Assembly: GCA_035610835.1 (NCBI GenBank)
Contig: CM069445.1
Span: 33,406,811 to 33,470,810 of the forward strand
Reading direction: 5' to 3'
DNA: 64,000 bases
From: Ophiura sarsii
Lineage: Eukaryota; Echinodermata; Ophiuroidea; Amphilepidida; Ophiuridae
Below, one piece after another: positions 54,233-57,503 of this stretch. The number at the start of each line of letters is the position of its first letter. The first letter of the stretch is position 1. Below the pieces are notes generated by a model. It did not search any database. It had not been told where the DNA came from and worked only from the letters and a program-made list of their open reading frames with translations. Both the position numbers and the translations under genes were made by a program.

Positions 54233-55684
54233 CACCACCATTCCCTGGTTGCCAAGAGATACCAATGTGCGACAAAAGCTTCACAAAGTACGTATTAAGG
54301 AAGAAATCAACACATTTTCTATCAATTTTGAATAGAAAAACCATTTAACTTTGAATAGGGTACATATTCATTTATTTGAATAGATTGTCCTCTTTATTTT
54401 GAAGAGAACCTTGTAAGTGCCCATCGGAAGAGGTTCCCTATTTAAATCTGAATAGATTCTATTCAAAAATGAAGAGGAAGTTTTTAGTGTGTAAGGTAAA
54501 CAAATCTCACGCGATCCCCCAACCCCCTTTCGCACAACAGCACAGCAATGTTGTTATTCAATTTGTGCAGCTCAGGATAGCAATTCCTTTTCTCGCTTAA
54601 GAAATGTTCTTGTATTATAATCAAAACAAGAGATTATGTAGCATTTCTTTTATTCAACTCTAGAGGGTGGTATTCTCCTTTTAAGAAAATAGTAATTGCT
54701 GTTTTCCCGACAAAGCAAAATAACGTAACATTTCTATAATTTAACTCAGAGGGCACATTGTACACATTGTACATTCTTTAAAAAGAGCACATTGTACATT
54801 CTGAAAATTTTAGGTGTTGTTTTCTTGTTGCTGTTTTGTCTTTTCTCAAAATATCAAATGAAATAGCATTTCTATTATTCATCTCTACACGGTGACCCCT
54901 AAGAAAAATATTGCTTTTCATCGAAACTTGGTCAAGTTTAAAAGGGACGTAGCATTTCTTTTATCCAACCATAGATGCCCACTTCAGTTTCTACACAGCC
55001 CTGTTTACATTTTAAATTAAAGATGGAGATATATTGTGAGTGCTGCTTTTGATACACGGTCCTTTTTTCTGGCCTTAATAGCGTCTTGCCATTGATGTCA
55101 TTCTTTCCATGACGTTTCTATATAAAATATAACATCACGTATATTATAATGATCAAAATGAGTAGCAAAATGCACGAATATCAAGTAAACATTTGGCTTC
55201 AGACAAGACAAGGATCATACTATGGTTCAACCGTTTCTTAACGATGCTTTTAACTTCTTGAATCTTTTTTCGTACTAGATACCGTATAATGTTGCGTTGC
55301 TGGGAGCAAACCCCGGATGAGCGACCTACGTTTCTCGAGATTGCACTTGATCTGGCAACGCAGTGGGCTTCTCAGGAAAAGGCTGCTACTCTTGCACTTC
55401 TGTATAGTCCCAACTCTGATGAAGATATCGTGAAATCATCAGACATGACCAACCCGCGGGATTCCTATCTCCAGCCGATGACTACACCTGGCAGTAACCC
55501 TGAAGATGGTTATGAAGTTTCCATAGAGATGGATACTCGGCAATCATACCTTGAGATACTCGGCGACAACGATGAGGGTCATCAGGCAGCCACCAGCGAA
55601 AGTCTCTTAGTAGGAAAGTCCCCATCTGAAGGTTATGTCAATCAAGATGTGATACGTTTCCGTGTTAATGAAACGTGTACATGA
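8348..55684 (+). CDS. MET: MET/RON-family receptor tyrosine kinase with plexin-type ectodomain (whole gene, 27 coding exons)
   Basis: Single-pass receptor tyrosine kinase predicted to bind an extracellular ligand and signal through tyrosine phosphorylation. Exons: 8348-9478, 10025-10216, 10407-10550, 11971-12089, 12646-12778, 19175-19334, 23082-23178, 24977-25097, 26910-27044, 27964-28059, 28221-28314, 29780-29973, 30942-31096, 32652-32769, 38764-38897, 39837-40001, 40913-41006, 41369-41629, 41955-42131, 43000-43207, 43523-43651, 43838-43921, 44336-44517, 44823-44938, 46700-46862, 53513-53649, 55279-55684. They total 5,145 nt, divisible by three, with no internal stop and GT/AG at every junction. 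Domains (residues): signal 1-28, Sema to about 490, PSI1 497-550, IPT1, PSI2 652-695, IPT2, PSI3 810-865, IPT3-6 873-1260, membrane helix 1265-1287, kinase about 1340-1605, tail to 1714. Human MET has 1,390 residues; the extra length is the PSI2-PSI3 block. Kinase wording ([22 protein letters not shown]) is MET-like. Ligand is unknown. The splice model is inferred without transcripts. Confidence 0.93.
10025..10216 (+). CDS. MET: exon 2: Sema domain, C-terminal part
   Basis: Encodes residues 378-441 in phase 0 at both ends, from acceptor ATGCAG to donor AAG/GTCAGC. It contains the phrase [15 protein letters not shown], equivalent to the plexin/MET blade that reads as a gain-of-access loop (T-VAF-GT--G-L-K). 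The in-frame ATG at 10019 lies in the intron and is not a start. Confidence 0.93.
10407..10550 (+). CDS. MET: exon 3: end of the Sema domain
   Basis: Encodes residues 442-489, phase 0 at both ends. The phrase [11 protein letters not shown] matches the conserved V-LRD motif of the last Sema blade, and TLLTQQK corresponds to the Y-MT-K-V strand before PSI1. The acceptor is unusual: the pyrimidine tract is followed by GACAAAAAG, so the exact 5' edge is the least certain of all exons. The donor AAAAG/GTATGA is the exact site beside which a mobile element inserted (see 10547-11191). Confidence 0.88.
10547..11191. mobile_element. Penelope-like element fragment with inverted terminal repeats and GIY-YIG remnant
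   Basis: Inverted repeats of about 130 bp (10598-10727 and 11050-11179, starting AGGAATAATTTAGATACC) enclose a + strand frame reading [20 protein letters not shown], a GIY-YIG endonuclease core as found at the C terminus of Penelope-like retroelements. A frameshift near 10940 separates it from [19 protein letters not shown], the usual continuation. The insertion is flanked by an 11-bp duplication AAAGGTATGAC (10547-10557, 11181-11191) that includes the exon 3 donor. The 40-bp extension beyond one repeat resembles the one-sided extension known for Penelope elements. Defective. Confidence 0.75.
10742..11040 (+). pseudogene. GIY-YIG endonuclease domain remnant of a Penelope-like element
   Basis: [12 protein letters not shown] contains the V-G and catalytic-region Arg of GIY-YIG nucleases (the Y-IG pattern in degenerate form), and upstream CPKCPK resembles the CxxC seen before the domain in these elements. 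One frameshift, no reverse transcriptase upstream, so not functional. Confidence 0.7.
11424..11608. repeat. inverted repeat with poly(G) end
   Basis: TTTTTTTACTAGTAAACATTT near 11438 is mirrored by AAATGTTTACTAGTAAAAAA at 11571, outside which lie G-rich stretches (GGGCCCGGGGGC and a 12-13 nt G run). A small foldback or MITE remnant in intron 3. Confidence 0.5.
11971..12089 (+). CDS. MET: exon 4: PSI1, first half
   Basis: Encodes residues 490-528 and two bases of the next codon (phase 2 end). It reads [16 protein letters not shown] and then [12 protein letters not shown]. The spacing of the four cysteines and the DPYCGWC box identify the first PSI (plexin-semaphorin-integrin) domain, which wedges between the Sema propeller and the IPT stalk. 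Confidence 0.95.
12646..12778 (+). CDS. MET: exon 5: PSI1, second half, and start of IPT1
   Basis: Begins in phase 2 after TTTAATCAG and ends in phase 0 at GAA/GTACGA (residues 529-573). CSRHDDCP and the [14 protein letters not shown] segment resemble plexin PSI1 (C-R---C followed by W and C) leading into the first IPT-like fold. Intron 5, which follows, is 6.4 kb and satellite-rich. Confidence 0.93.
12779..14080. other. intron 5, first part, nothing recognised
   Basis: AT-rich intron sequence with no conserved frame, RNA gene or clear repeat structure. Confidence 0.4.
14085..15215. repeat. AGCTATTG/TAGCTAATAT satellite with about 450-bp higher-order unit
   Basis: A dense mixture of 18-22 bp words (TAGCTAATATAAGCTATTGG and variants) organised at a higher level: the block beginning GCTGATATTAGCTATTACAA recurs at 14405 and 14856, and GTTCGATTTCTTCTTTATT at 14531 and 14979, giving a period of about 450 bp. 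Non-coding. Confidence 0.8.
15289..15475. repeat. three degenerate copies of a GTGTAGGAAGCCAATG unit
   Basis: GGTGTAGGAAGCCAATGACG, GGTGTTAGAAGCCATAGAAA and GGTGTAGGAAGCCAATAAAA recur about 60-90 bp apart, each followed by GTTTAAA and TTATTA. They lie between the two satellites. Confidence 0.5.
15487..15560. mobile_element. partial copy of the CACTTTCCACGCGG MITE family
   Basis: AACACTTTCCACGCGGCCAT and the following text match the left end of the piggyBac-type MITE at 52061-52290. Only the left part is present, and a satellite array takes over beyond it. Confidence 0.5.
15560..17035. repeat. 100-bp satellite, about 14.4 copies
   Basis: Units begin GATAGCCCATTAGCAGATAG and start at 15591, 15691, 15790, 15888, 15991, 16090, 16190, 16290, 16390, 16491, 16591, 16690, 16790, 16891 and 16992 (partial). 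Each contains AGCTGATAGCTCAATAGCTA and ends in an A-rich AAAATATAAAATAAA. Copies differ at a few positions and by small indels, so the array has been homogenised. The AGCT vocabulary is shared with the array at 14085-15215. Confidence 0.95.
17036..19174. other. intron 5, last part, with scattered CACCCTGTA ends
   Basis: Unannotated AT-rich intron. CACCCTGTA, a typical end sequence of Tc1/mariner-type elements, occurs near 17851, 18001, 18173 and 18188 without matching left ends, suggesting nested, decayed copies. A small 15-bp tandem (GGTGGACGAGGAGCC) lies at 17426-17456. Confidence 0.4.
19175..19334 (+). CDS. MET: exon 6: IPT1-like segment
   Basis: Encodes residues 574-626, phase 0 to phase 1, donor AATG/GTAAGT. 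The text [11 protein letters not shown] with YQCIF follows the plexin pattern of a beta strand, an LPxL turn and a single-cysteine YxCxF strand. No equivalent region exists between PSI and IPT1 in vertebrate MET. Confidence 0.9.
19409..19570 (-). pseudogene. LINE reverse-transcriptase C-terminal fragment
   Basis: The minus strand reads, without interruption, [20 protein letters not shown] followed by [17 protein letters not shown] and a stop. G-RKRGRP--TYID-L--DTG and M-DR--WR--V are typical of the C terminus of non-LTR retrotransposon polyproteins. Nothing upstream survives, so it is a 5'-truncated copy in intron 6. Confidence 0.7.
19889..20374. mobile_element. GC-rich PIF/Harbinger-type MITE
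   Basis: Perfect terminal inverted repeats TGCACTTATCAATTGCA at both ends are flanked by TAA (19886-19888 and 20375-20377), matching the TWA target duplications known for PIF/Harbinger elements. The 486-bp interior has no frame of its own, is CpG- and GC-rich (GGGGCCACGGGGGGCCGGG) and contains a poly(C) run near its left end. Superfamily is inferred from the target duplication only. Confidence 0.65.
20449..22615. repeat. segment flanked by about 95-bp direct repeats, holding the CAACAGTTG elements
   Basis: GGATGACATAGCACAATAAA (from about 20459) and GGATGACATAACACAATAAA (from about 22524) begin two similar stretches of about 95 bp, both ending near CCTCGTATA. Between them lie the elements described at 20689-22500. 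The arrangement suggests a segmental duplication or recombination between repeat copies. Confidence 0.6.
20689..22500. mobile_element. CACTGCAAAAAGG-ended non-autonomous elements rich in CAACAGTTG
   Basis: The end sequence ACTGCAAAAAGGTTGCTTA occurs at 20689 and, diverged, 21535; its reverse complement AAGCAACCTTTTTGCAGTG occurs at 22018-22036 and 22482-22500. Left blocks (20689-20830 and 21535-21680) are direct copies of one another, as are right blocks (about 21755-22036 and 22215-22500). The interior is dominated by the near-palindrome CAACAGTTG/CAACTGTTG. No transposase. The CACTGC ends recall CACTA/CMC-type elements, but this is tentative. Confidence 0.6.
22810..22865 (+). repeat. possible tRNA-derived SINE head
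   Basis: GGTCCCGGGATCGAATCCCG forms a strong T-arm-like stem with a B-box-like GATCGAATCC. The upstream half is not convincingly tRNA-like, so this is a weak call. Confidence 0.3.
23082..23178 (+). CDS. MET: exon 7: end of IPT1 and first cysteine of PSI2
   Basis: Phase 1 to phase 2 (about residues 627-658). It includes [18 protein letters not shown], which corresponds closely to the plexin-A run F-FYDCS-H leading into PSI2. The exon is flanked by ATAG and GTAAGTTC. The match was recognised by eye. Confidence 0.9.
23829..24595. mobile_element. TIR element with internal 386-bp tandem duplication
   Basis: AGCGTGTTTCTGCTGGGG at the left end is exactly mirrored by CCCCAGCAGAAACACGCT at the right, and both are flanked by CTATG, a probable 5-bp target duplication. 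The interior is a near-identical tandem duplication starting GAAACCGCTAATAAA at 23849 and 24235. Each unit ends in CTTTTTGCAGTG, related to the ends of the intron 6 elements. The 113-codon frame inside is not recognisable and is probably chance. Confidence 0.7.
24977..25097 (+). CDS. MET: exon 8: PSI2
   Basis: Phase 2 to phase 0 (residues 659-699). [20 protein letters not shown] followed by a THDNGTC segment is a plexin-type second PSI domain (C-SC-N---C-WC-Y---CTH---C). Vertebrate MET and RON have only one PSI, so this exon is a key part of the plexin-like architecture. An alternative donor 6 nt downstream would add two residues; AAT/GTAAATG is the better donor. Confidence 0.93.
25300..25310. 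repeat. poly(G) tract
   Basis: A G homopolymer of about 11 nt in intron 8. Confidence 0.7.
25575..26258. mobile_element. MITE with inverted repeats of more than 50 bp
   Basis: CAGTCCGGGCCGATTTCCCG begins an inverted repeat of about 55 bp, mirrored exactly at 26200-26258. The flanks ATAAA (25570-25574 and 26259-26263) look like a 5-bp target duplication. The repeat itself contains the palindrome TTCAGGAAGCATTCCTGAA, so the ends can form hairpins. The 684-bp element has an AT-rich, non-coding interior. Superfamily unknown. Confidence 0.75.
26440..26487. repeat. long poly(C) tract
   Basis: About 45 bases that are almost all C with single T and A interruptions. It creates artificial poly-Gly or poly-Pro frames on both strands that are not genes. 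Confidence 0.95.
26910..27044 (+). CDS. MET: exon 9: linker and IPT2 start
   Basis: Residues 700-744, phase 0 at both ends. A Pro/Asn-rich linker leads to [17 protein letters not shown] and [10 protein letters not shown], matching the plexin pattern CP-I----LVPVG----I-L--NLP at the start of the second IPT. The donor is AAG/GTATTA. Confidence 0.9.
27045..27963. other. intron 9, nothing recognised
   Basis: AT-rich intron without repeats or frames of note. Confidence 0.4.
27964..28059 (+). CDS. MET: exon 10: IPT2 core
   Basis: Residues 745-776, phase 0 at both ends, between GTGTAG and GTAAGC. The YGCLLNVEG...R...ILC pattern is the paired-cysteine strand region of a plexin IPT2 domain. Confidence 0.87.
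28221..28314 (+). CDS. MET: exon 11: IPT2 end
   Basis: Residues 777-807, phase 0 to phase 1, between GTACAG and [25 protein letters not shown] corresponds to the plexin Y-Y------A-L-V-WN strand preceding PSI3. Confidence 0.88.
28375..28675. mobile_element. hAT-type MITE with internal poly(C)
   Basis: The ends CAGTGGCGGATAC and GGATCCGTCACTG form an imperfect inverted repeat of the CAGTGGCGGA type common in hAT-related MITEs. GATAT flanks both sides (28370-28374 and 28676-28680). At 301 bp the interior contains a C run at 28524-28543. No transposase. An 8-bp duplication expected for hAT is not seen, so the superfamily is tentative. Confidence 0.6.
29549..29645 (-). repeat. possible tRNA-derived repeat
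   Basis: On the minus strand GACCGGGGTTCGAGACC resembles a B-box/T-arm; upstream text is only loosely A-box-like. Weak. Confidence 0.25.
29780..29973 (+). CDS. MET: exon 12: PSI3
   Basis: Residues 808-872, phase 1 to phase 0. [27 protein letters not shown] and the later Cys before CPNPILVS match the third plexin PSI (LYKC---RP-C--C----C-WC----C). With exon 8 it gives three PSI modules in total. The acceptor is ATTTCAG and the donor TCG/GTAATT. Confidence 0.94.
29974..30941. other. intron 12, nothing recognised
   Basis: AT-rich intron with a mildly CpG-richer patch near 30540-30690 and no conserved frame. Confidence 0.4.
30942..31096 (+). CDS. MET: exon 13: IPT3 (equivalent of vertebrate MET IPT1), first half
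   Basis: Residues 873-923, phase 0 to phase 2. [20 protein letters not shown] followed by LGQTF shows the IPT signature I-P--GP--GGT-ITI-G--LG, with the second Gly of the usual GGT replaced by Asn. The donor is CAG/GTGAGA. Confidence 0.92.
31360..31770. repeat. tandem repeat, about 125-bp unit, roughly three copies
   Basis: GGTGTTAACT starts near 31367, 31499 and 31620, each followed by a TTTAATTAA and TTTTAGGGGTC segment; the first two copies also carry GCGGGGGTGGGGGCAGA. The third copy is truncated. Located in intron 13. Confidence 0.8.
32025..32145. repeat. C/A-rich low-complexity tract
   Basis: About 120 bp with almost no G on the + strand (CCCACCCACACACCCACCCC style). Confidence 0.8.
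32652..32769 (+). CDS. MET: exon 14: IPT3, second half
   Basis: Residues 924-963, phase 2 to phase 0. It starts with SCR after a T-rich acceptor and ends FTYR at donor AGG/GTACGT; F-Y is the conserved last strand of an IPT fold. A 6-kb intron follows. Confidence 0.9.
32868..33575. mobile_element. mariner-type MITE
   Basis: CAGAGTGTATCAGAAAGATC at the left and its approximate mirror ending GATACACCCTG at the right are flanked by TA. The two ends give matching hypothetical peptides ([10 protein letters not shown] and [10 protein letters not shown]) on opposite strands, as expected of long inverted repeats. The 708-bp element encodes no transposase. TA targets and CAGGGTGT-like ends are typical of Tc1/mariner elements. 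Confidence 0.75.
33580..33830 (+). pseudogene. 3' end of a non-LTR retrotransposon (LINE)
   Basis: [13 protein letters not shown] and, after small frame breaks, [20 protein letters not shown] with CSEAEG and a stop, followed directly by a (GAT)n tail. This is the C-terminal end plus microsatellite tail of a 5'-truncated LINE. It directly abuts the mariner-type MITE on its left. Confidence 0.7.
34041..38593. mobile_element. 4.55-kb ORF-less element with terminal inverted repeats and a recurring 15-bp motif
   Basis: The ends are a perfect inverted repeat of about 33 bp (TATATGGTCGAATCCAACGA at the left, mirrored to 38593). The interior is very AT-rich and holds no frame of note. GTATTCGTAGGTAAC or close variants occur on both strands: 34232(-), 34592(+), 34614(+), 34966(+), 37081(-), 37437(-), 37451(-), 37825(+), 37858(-), 38013(+), 38205(+). 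The family is not recognised. It makes up most of intron 14. Confidence 0.65.
38764..38897 (+). CDS. MET: exon 15: IPT4, first half
   Basis: Residues 964-1007, phase 0 to phase 2. [20 protein letters not shown] followed by [11 protein letters not shown] is a textbook IPT start (P-I--F-P--GP--GGT-V-I-G--LD-G), as in MET IPT2. The donor is CAG/GTATCT. Confidence 0.94.
39029..39179. repeat. imperfect palindrome with AGGTCA-like half sites
   Basis: GATTCCAGAAATGATAG and CTATTTCTGGAATC (with small differences) are mirrored around a centre containing AAAGGTCA and TGACCTTTTGACC. A small foldback in intron 15. Confidence 0.6.
39837..40001 (+). CDS. MET: exon 16: IPT4 end and start of IPT5
   Basis: Residues 1008-1062, phase 2 at both ends. 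The paired cysteine (AMCRTTS), the closing NFTYEPNP and then a new domain start (PEVFDVQP) show the boundary between two IPT domains. Three NxT/S glycosylation motifs are visible. Confidence 0.92.
40002..40912. other. intron 16, nothing recognised
   Basis: AT-rich intron with no conserved frame or clear repeat. Confidence 0.4.
40913..41006 (+). CDS. MET: exon 17: IPT5, first half
   Basis: Residues 1063-1094, phase 2 to phase 0. [20 protein letters not shown] is the S/AGG--I-V-G--L---Q-P pattern shared by plexin and MET IPT domains. The donor AAT/GTAAGT is strong. Confidence 0.93.
41369..41629 (+). CDS. MET: exon 18: IPT5, second half
   Basis: Residues 1095-1181, phase 0 at both ends. It carries the paired cysteines (NCDV...MTCGTP), a [14 protein letters not shown] strand and IYVDPTY, closely following the plexin/MET pattern LGF--D------L---YV-P-F. 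The intron that follows holds an ACC-rich low-complexity stretch that keeps the reading frame open past the donor. Confidence 0.92.
41955..42131 (+). CDS. MET: exon 19: IPT6, first half
   Basis: Residues 1182-1240, phase 0 at both ends. The text runs [20 protein letters not shown] and then [10 protein letters not shown]. It matches MET IPT4 (G--L----...DV-V-VG, then L-C--P). The donor is AAT/GTAAGT. Confidence 0.92.
42132..42999. other. intron 19, nothing recognised
   Basis: No conserved frame; the text around 42580-42900 reads like an old dispersed repeat but no family was identified. Confidence 0.3.
43000..43207 (+). CDS. MET: exon 20: end of IPT6, membrane helix and juxtamembrane segment
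   Basis: Residues 1241-1309, phase 0 to phase 1. [16 protein letters not shown] is the V-VGN--F-LG-L-Y strand that ends the plexin/MET stalk. A helix of about 22 hydrophobic residues (1265-1287) is followed by YKTKY and a charged, heptad-like stretch ([16 protein letters not shown]) resembling the plexin juxtamembrane coil. There is no DYR Cbl-binding motif like the one in vertebrate MET. Confidence 0.94.
43523..43651 (+). CDS. MET: exon 21: juxtamembrane region and start of the kinase
   Basis: Phase 1 at both ends (residues 1310-1352). It ends [10 protein letters not shown], the first part of the glycine-rich loop, with the loop split across the intron. The region between membrane and kinase is only about 55 residues. 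Confidence 0.93.
43838..43921 (+). CDS. MET: exon 22: glycine-rich loop and catalytic lysine
   Basis: Phase 1 at both ends (residues 1353-1380). GAFGEVFEA completes the GxGxFGxV loop, and VAIKTIK supplies the ATP-orienting lysine (residue 1377). The acceptor TTGCAG is strong. Confidence 0.95.
44336..44517 (+). CDS. MET: exon 23: alpha-C helix, gatekeeper and hinge
   Basis: Residues 1381-1441, phase 1 to phase 0. [20 protein letters not shown] and [16 protein letters not shown] are nearly the MET wording (FL-EG-IMKDF-H-NVL-L and VVLP-MK-GDL--F). The alpha-C glutamate is in EEG. The hinge Tyr of human MET is Leu here. Confidence 0.96.
44823..44938 (+). CDS. MET: exon 24: catalytic loop
   Basis: Residues 1442-1479, phase 0 to phase 2. 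[20 protein letters not shown], completed by CM, holds the HRD aspartate (residue 1473) and the tyrosine-kinase AARN signature, almost identical to MET. The donor splits the codon after CAT. Confidence 0.97.
44939..46699. other. intron 24
   Basis: No coding sequence recognised. A hairpin lies at 46435-46499; the rest is ordinary AT-rich intron. Confidence 0.4.
46435..46499. repeat. 28-bp inverted repeat (hairpin)
   Basis: GAGCCCGTCACATATGATTT is mirrored by AATCATATGTGGCAGGCTC with a loop of about 9 nt. Confidence 0.7.
46700..46862 (+). CDS. MET: exon 25: DFG motif and activation loop
   Basis: Phase 2 to phase 0 (residues 1480-1534). [20 protein letters not shown] is followed by [12 protein letters not shown]. 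The magnesium-binding DFG aspartate is residue 1491. Against the MET loop the two adjacent tyrosines read Asp-Tyr (1503-1504), so one trans-phosphorylation site is missing. APE is canonical, whereas human MET has ALE. Confidence 0.96.
47286..49801. repeat. near-identical tandem duplication, 1,258-bp unit
   Basis: Copies 47286-48543 and 48544-49801 differ at only about ten positions by eye, including identical 60-codon chance frames on the minus strand. The junction falls where TTTGTTACA occurs at both 47286 and 49802. Recent in origin compared with the older surrounding foldback arms. Confidence 0.95.
49222..49815. mobile_element. mariner-type foldback element, intact copy
   Basis: CAGGGTGTAACAAAAAAAGT at the left is mirrored by ACTTTTTTTTGTTACACCCTG at the right (imperfect), with TA on both sides and inverted arms of about 215 bp. 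The truncated duplicate starts at 47964 and loses its right terminus at the duplication junction (about 48549). Confidence 0.8.
50227..50687 (+). pseudogene. LINE reverse-transcriptase fragment with internal deletion
   Basis: [20 protein letters not shown] followed by [14 protein letters not shown] is the palm region; the usual FADD box reads FVDD. After an internal deletion it continues [20 protein letters not shown] and [11 protein letters not shown], the C terminus, then a GAGT microsatellite tail. The inverted partner arm (about 51770) lacks this insert. Confidence 0.8.
50750..51690. repeat. GTCATTAAATGATCAC minisatellite with central orientation switch
   Basis: Units of about 20-28 bp (GATCACTTGGGGTCATTAAA) run on the + strand to about 51370, then appear as the reverse complement (TTTAATGACCCC...TGATC). 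Copies are degenerate. The switch point is the centre of the large foldback. Confidence 0.9.
52061..52290. mobile_element. piggyBac-type MITE with TTAA target duplication
   Basis: TTAA then CACTTTCCACGCGGC, mirrored exactly by GCCGCGTGGAAAGTG then TTAA. The 15-bp terminal repeats and TTAA duplication are typical of piggyBac-related MITEs. The empty target survives in the other arm at about 49929-49942 (GCCGCCTTAACG). The interior is non-coding. Confidence 0.85.
53130..53148. repeat. poly(C) tract
   Basis: C homopolymer just outside the foldback in intron 25. Confidence 0.95.
53513..53649 (+). CDS. MET: exon 26: kinase C-lobe
   Basis: Phase 0 to phase 2 (residues 1535-1579). [20 protein letters not shown] is subdomain IX (WSFGVLLWE) with Ala for the usual Gly. 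It follows a 6.65-kb intron occupied by a foldback element. Confidence 0.96.
53746..54493. mobile_element. MITE with TACACACTAAAA ends and TTTTGAATAGA repeats
   Basis: TACACACTAAAA at the left is mirrored by TTTTAGTGTGTA at the right. Subterminal zones carry repeated CTATTCAAAAT/TTTTGAATAG words, and the interior has a poly(C)-(CA)n tract at 54197-54233 and a palindrome at 53931-54015. Intron 26. Confidence 0.6.
53931..54015. repeat. cruciform-capable palindrome
   Basis: GTGCAAATAGCTCATTAG is mirrored by CTAATGAGCTTATTTGCAC, with the rest of the arms (AATGGTACAAA/TTTGTACCATT) meeting at AGCACCGGTGCT. Arms are about 40 bp with few mismatches. Confidence 0.8.
54494..55278. other. intron 26, last part, nothing recognised
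   Basis: AT-rich intron; a phrase like GTAGCATTTCTTTTATTCAACTC recurs in degenerate form about every 100 bp (near 54640, 54730, 54870, 54950), suggesting a very old tandem. Confidence 0.35.
55279..55684 (+). CDS. MET: exon 27: end of kinase, docking tail and stop
   Basis: Phase 2 start, stop TGA at 55682-55684 (residues 1580-1714). [16 protein letters not shown] closes the kinase fold. The tail of about 110 residues has tyrosines in YLQP (1643), YEVS (1658), YLEI (1670) and YVNQ (1699). YVNQ fits the known pYxN GRB2 SH2 consensus and sits, as in MET, near the C terminus. The recruitment role is inferred. Confidence 0.95.
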
Positions 55685-56740
55685 TTTCAATGGATCTGGA
55701 GAATGGTTAATTAAAGATACCACCATCTTACGAGGCCGCGTTAAGGTTTATTTATTAACGTGACGAAAATGTAAATTATGTAGATGACGTCCACGTCTTA
55801 CTGTTAAATAGTCTAACGGTATTTTTGTAACCCTACTAATAACCAGCTATTAACCAGCTGGTACCACTGTATATCTATTGGTCTCCTCTTTTCTATAGAT
55901 ACCAAACAATATATTAACATTCCGCATATGACGTTACTATGATGTCAGAATGCTCTAAACTGCCCAAACAGCGCCCTAACTTTGTCAAACATGTGTTTTG
56001 GACTAAGAAACCATCCACTGGTGCAACTTAACTCGTAACCTTTTGGAATATGACTATATTTACGATGCACCTTTATGTAGAGTAGTAAACAAAATATGAA
56101 CAAATGAGCCGAAATTGGGTGACACACCTTTAAAAGAACAGACTTGTGTATTTACTACTACAATACACTAATTCAATTTGAATCTACTCTATAATTAAAG
56201 TTTACATTCTGACCATCATAACATTTTATTGATATAGGAACATATTTCGATAAACAAGATTAAAACGGAAGATTTGGGTGTATATATACGCTCCAGTGGA
56301 TGGAAAAGAAGGGATTGTTCTCGTAACCATGGTAAAAGAGGAGTTTAAAATTGAACCAATGTTGAATTAGTTAATCGGCAATATTTAGGCGTACATCATT
56401 TAGCACAATTCCTTACGCTCTGCGATTTAAAAAGTAAGAAACATTGTCAGAAGAATGACAATTTTATACGTTATTTTTTCAATAGGGCTTATAATGTTCA
56501 TGATGTTGTTGCCATTGTAAGTGTGATGCCGCTGCCGTTTACTTTGTTAGTAATCTTTTAGACTTTTAGGTTCTAGACTCACTGATATAAATATAATTGA
56601 TATTGTTATGGGTTTTGGGCTATGCCTAGACCCTACAGTTTTTGTCTATTTCGTTTTTAGTTTAAGCTTATTAATATTACACAGCCTGATAAGATTATCT
56701 GATGATCCAATAGATTTTATTCACTAGGCTACAACTATAG
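55685..56740. other. presumed 3' UTR and downstream flank
   Basis: The 3' UTR must start here, but no AATAAA with convincing context was found near the stop, so its end cannot be placed. No second gene is visible. Confidence 0.4.
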
Positions 56741-56756
56741 GATAAATAATAACATT

Positions 56757-57310
56757 AGTTTGATGTAATATTATATTTAAATTTCAAGCTATTTTGTATA
56801 TAAAAACACAGCTATCCCAAATGACTCAGAATTTTTAGCCAATCGGAGACATTCTTTTTATAACTGACCAATGACAGGCTATGGAATAACTTTCGACCAG
56901 TCAGCCATTTAGCTGACATATATGGAACGAAAATGGGCGGAGCCACATAATGTATAACTAAGGACCTGCATTCGCCAAGAAAGGGCAGATTTGGCTGGGA
57001 TCTATGTAGGATAAGTAAGTAGGAAATTGATTATAATAGGATACAAAATTACATAAGTTTGATGTAATAGTATATTTAATTAGAATTTTGTGTAAATTAA
57101 TTACCCTTAAATTACAAGTAATTTCGTATATAAAAAAACCCACAGCTATCCCAAATATGGCAGTGCAAATGACTCAGCATTTTTAACTGAAACATTCTAT
57201 TAAAATGAAACTGACCAATGACAGACTATGGAATAACCTTTGACCAGGCAGCCATTCAGCTGTCATTGGCTGTCATGGAACAATAGCGGGCAGAGCCACA
57301 GAAGGGCAGA
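56757..57310. repeat. diverged tandem duplication, about 300-bp period
   Basis: GTTTGATGTAATATTATATT...ACAGCTATCCCAAATGACTC...CTGACCAATGACAGGCTATG at 56757-56950 recurs as GTTTGATGTAATAGTATATT...CACAGCTATCCCAAATATGG...CTGACCAATGACAGACTATG at about 57058-57310. Confidence 0.75.
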
Positions 57311-57503
57311 TTTTGCCGAGGCACGGCACCAGACAAGTACTTTCCCTGCTAGGGTTGCATGGGGCCCATGAAAACGTTGCTAATATCAAGGATGAAAACC
57401 AGGCCTGATTAACAAGACTGTAAACCTATTGCGTTGCTTCCACACTTGAACATAACCTGTCAAAGACAGCAGAATCACTCGAACGCCTTATCACCCAACA
57501 AGG

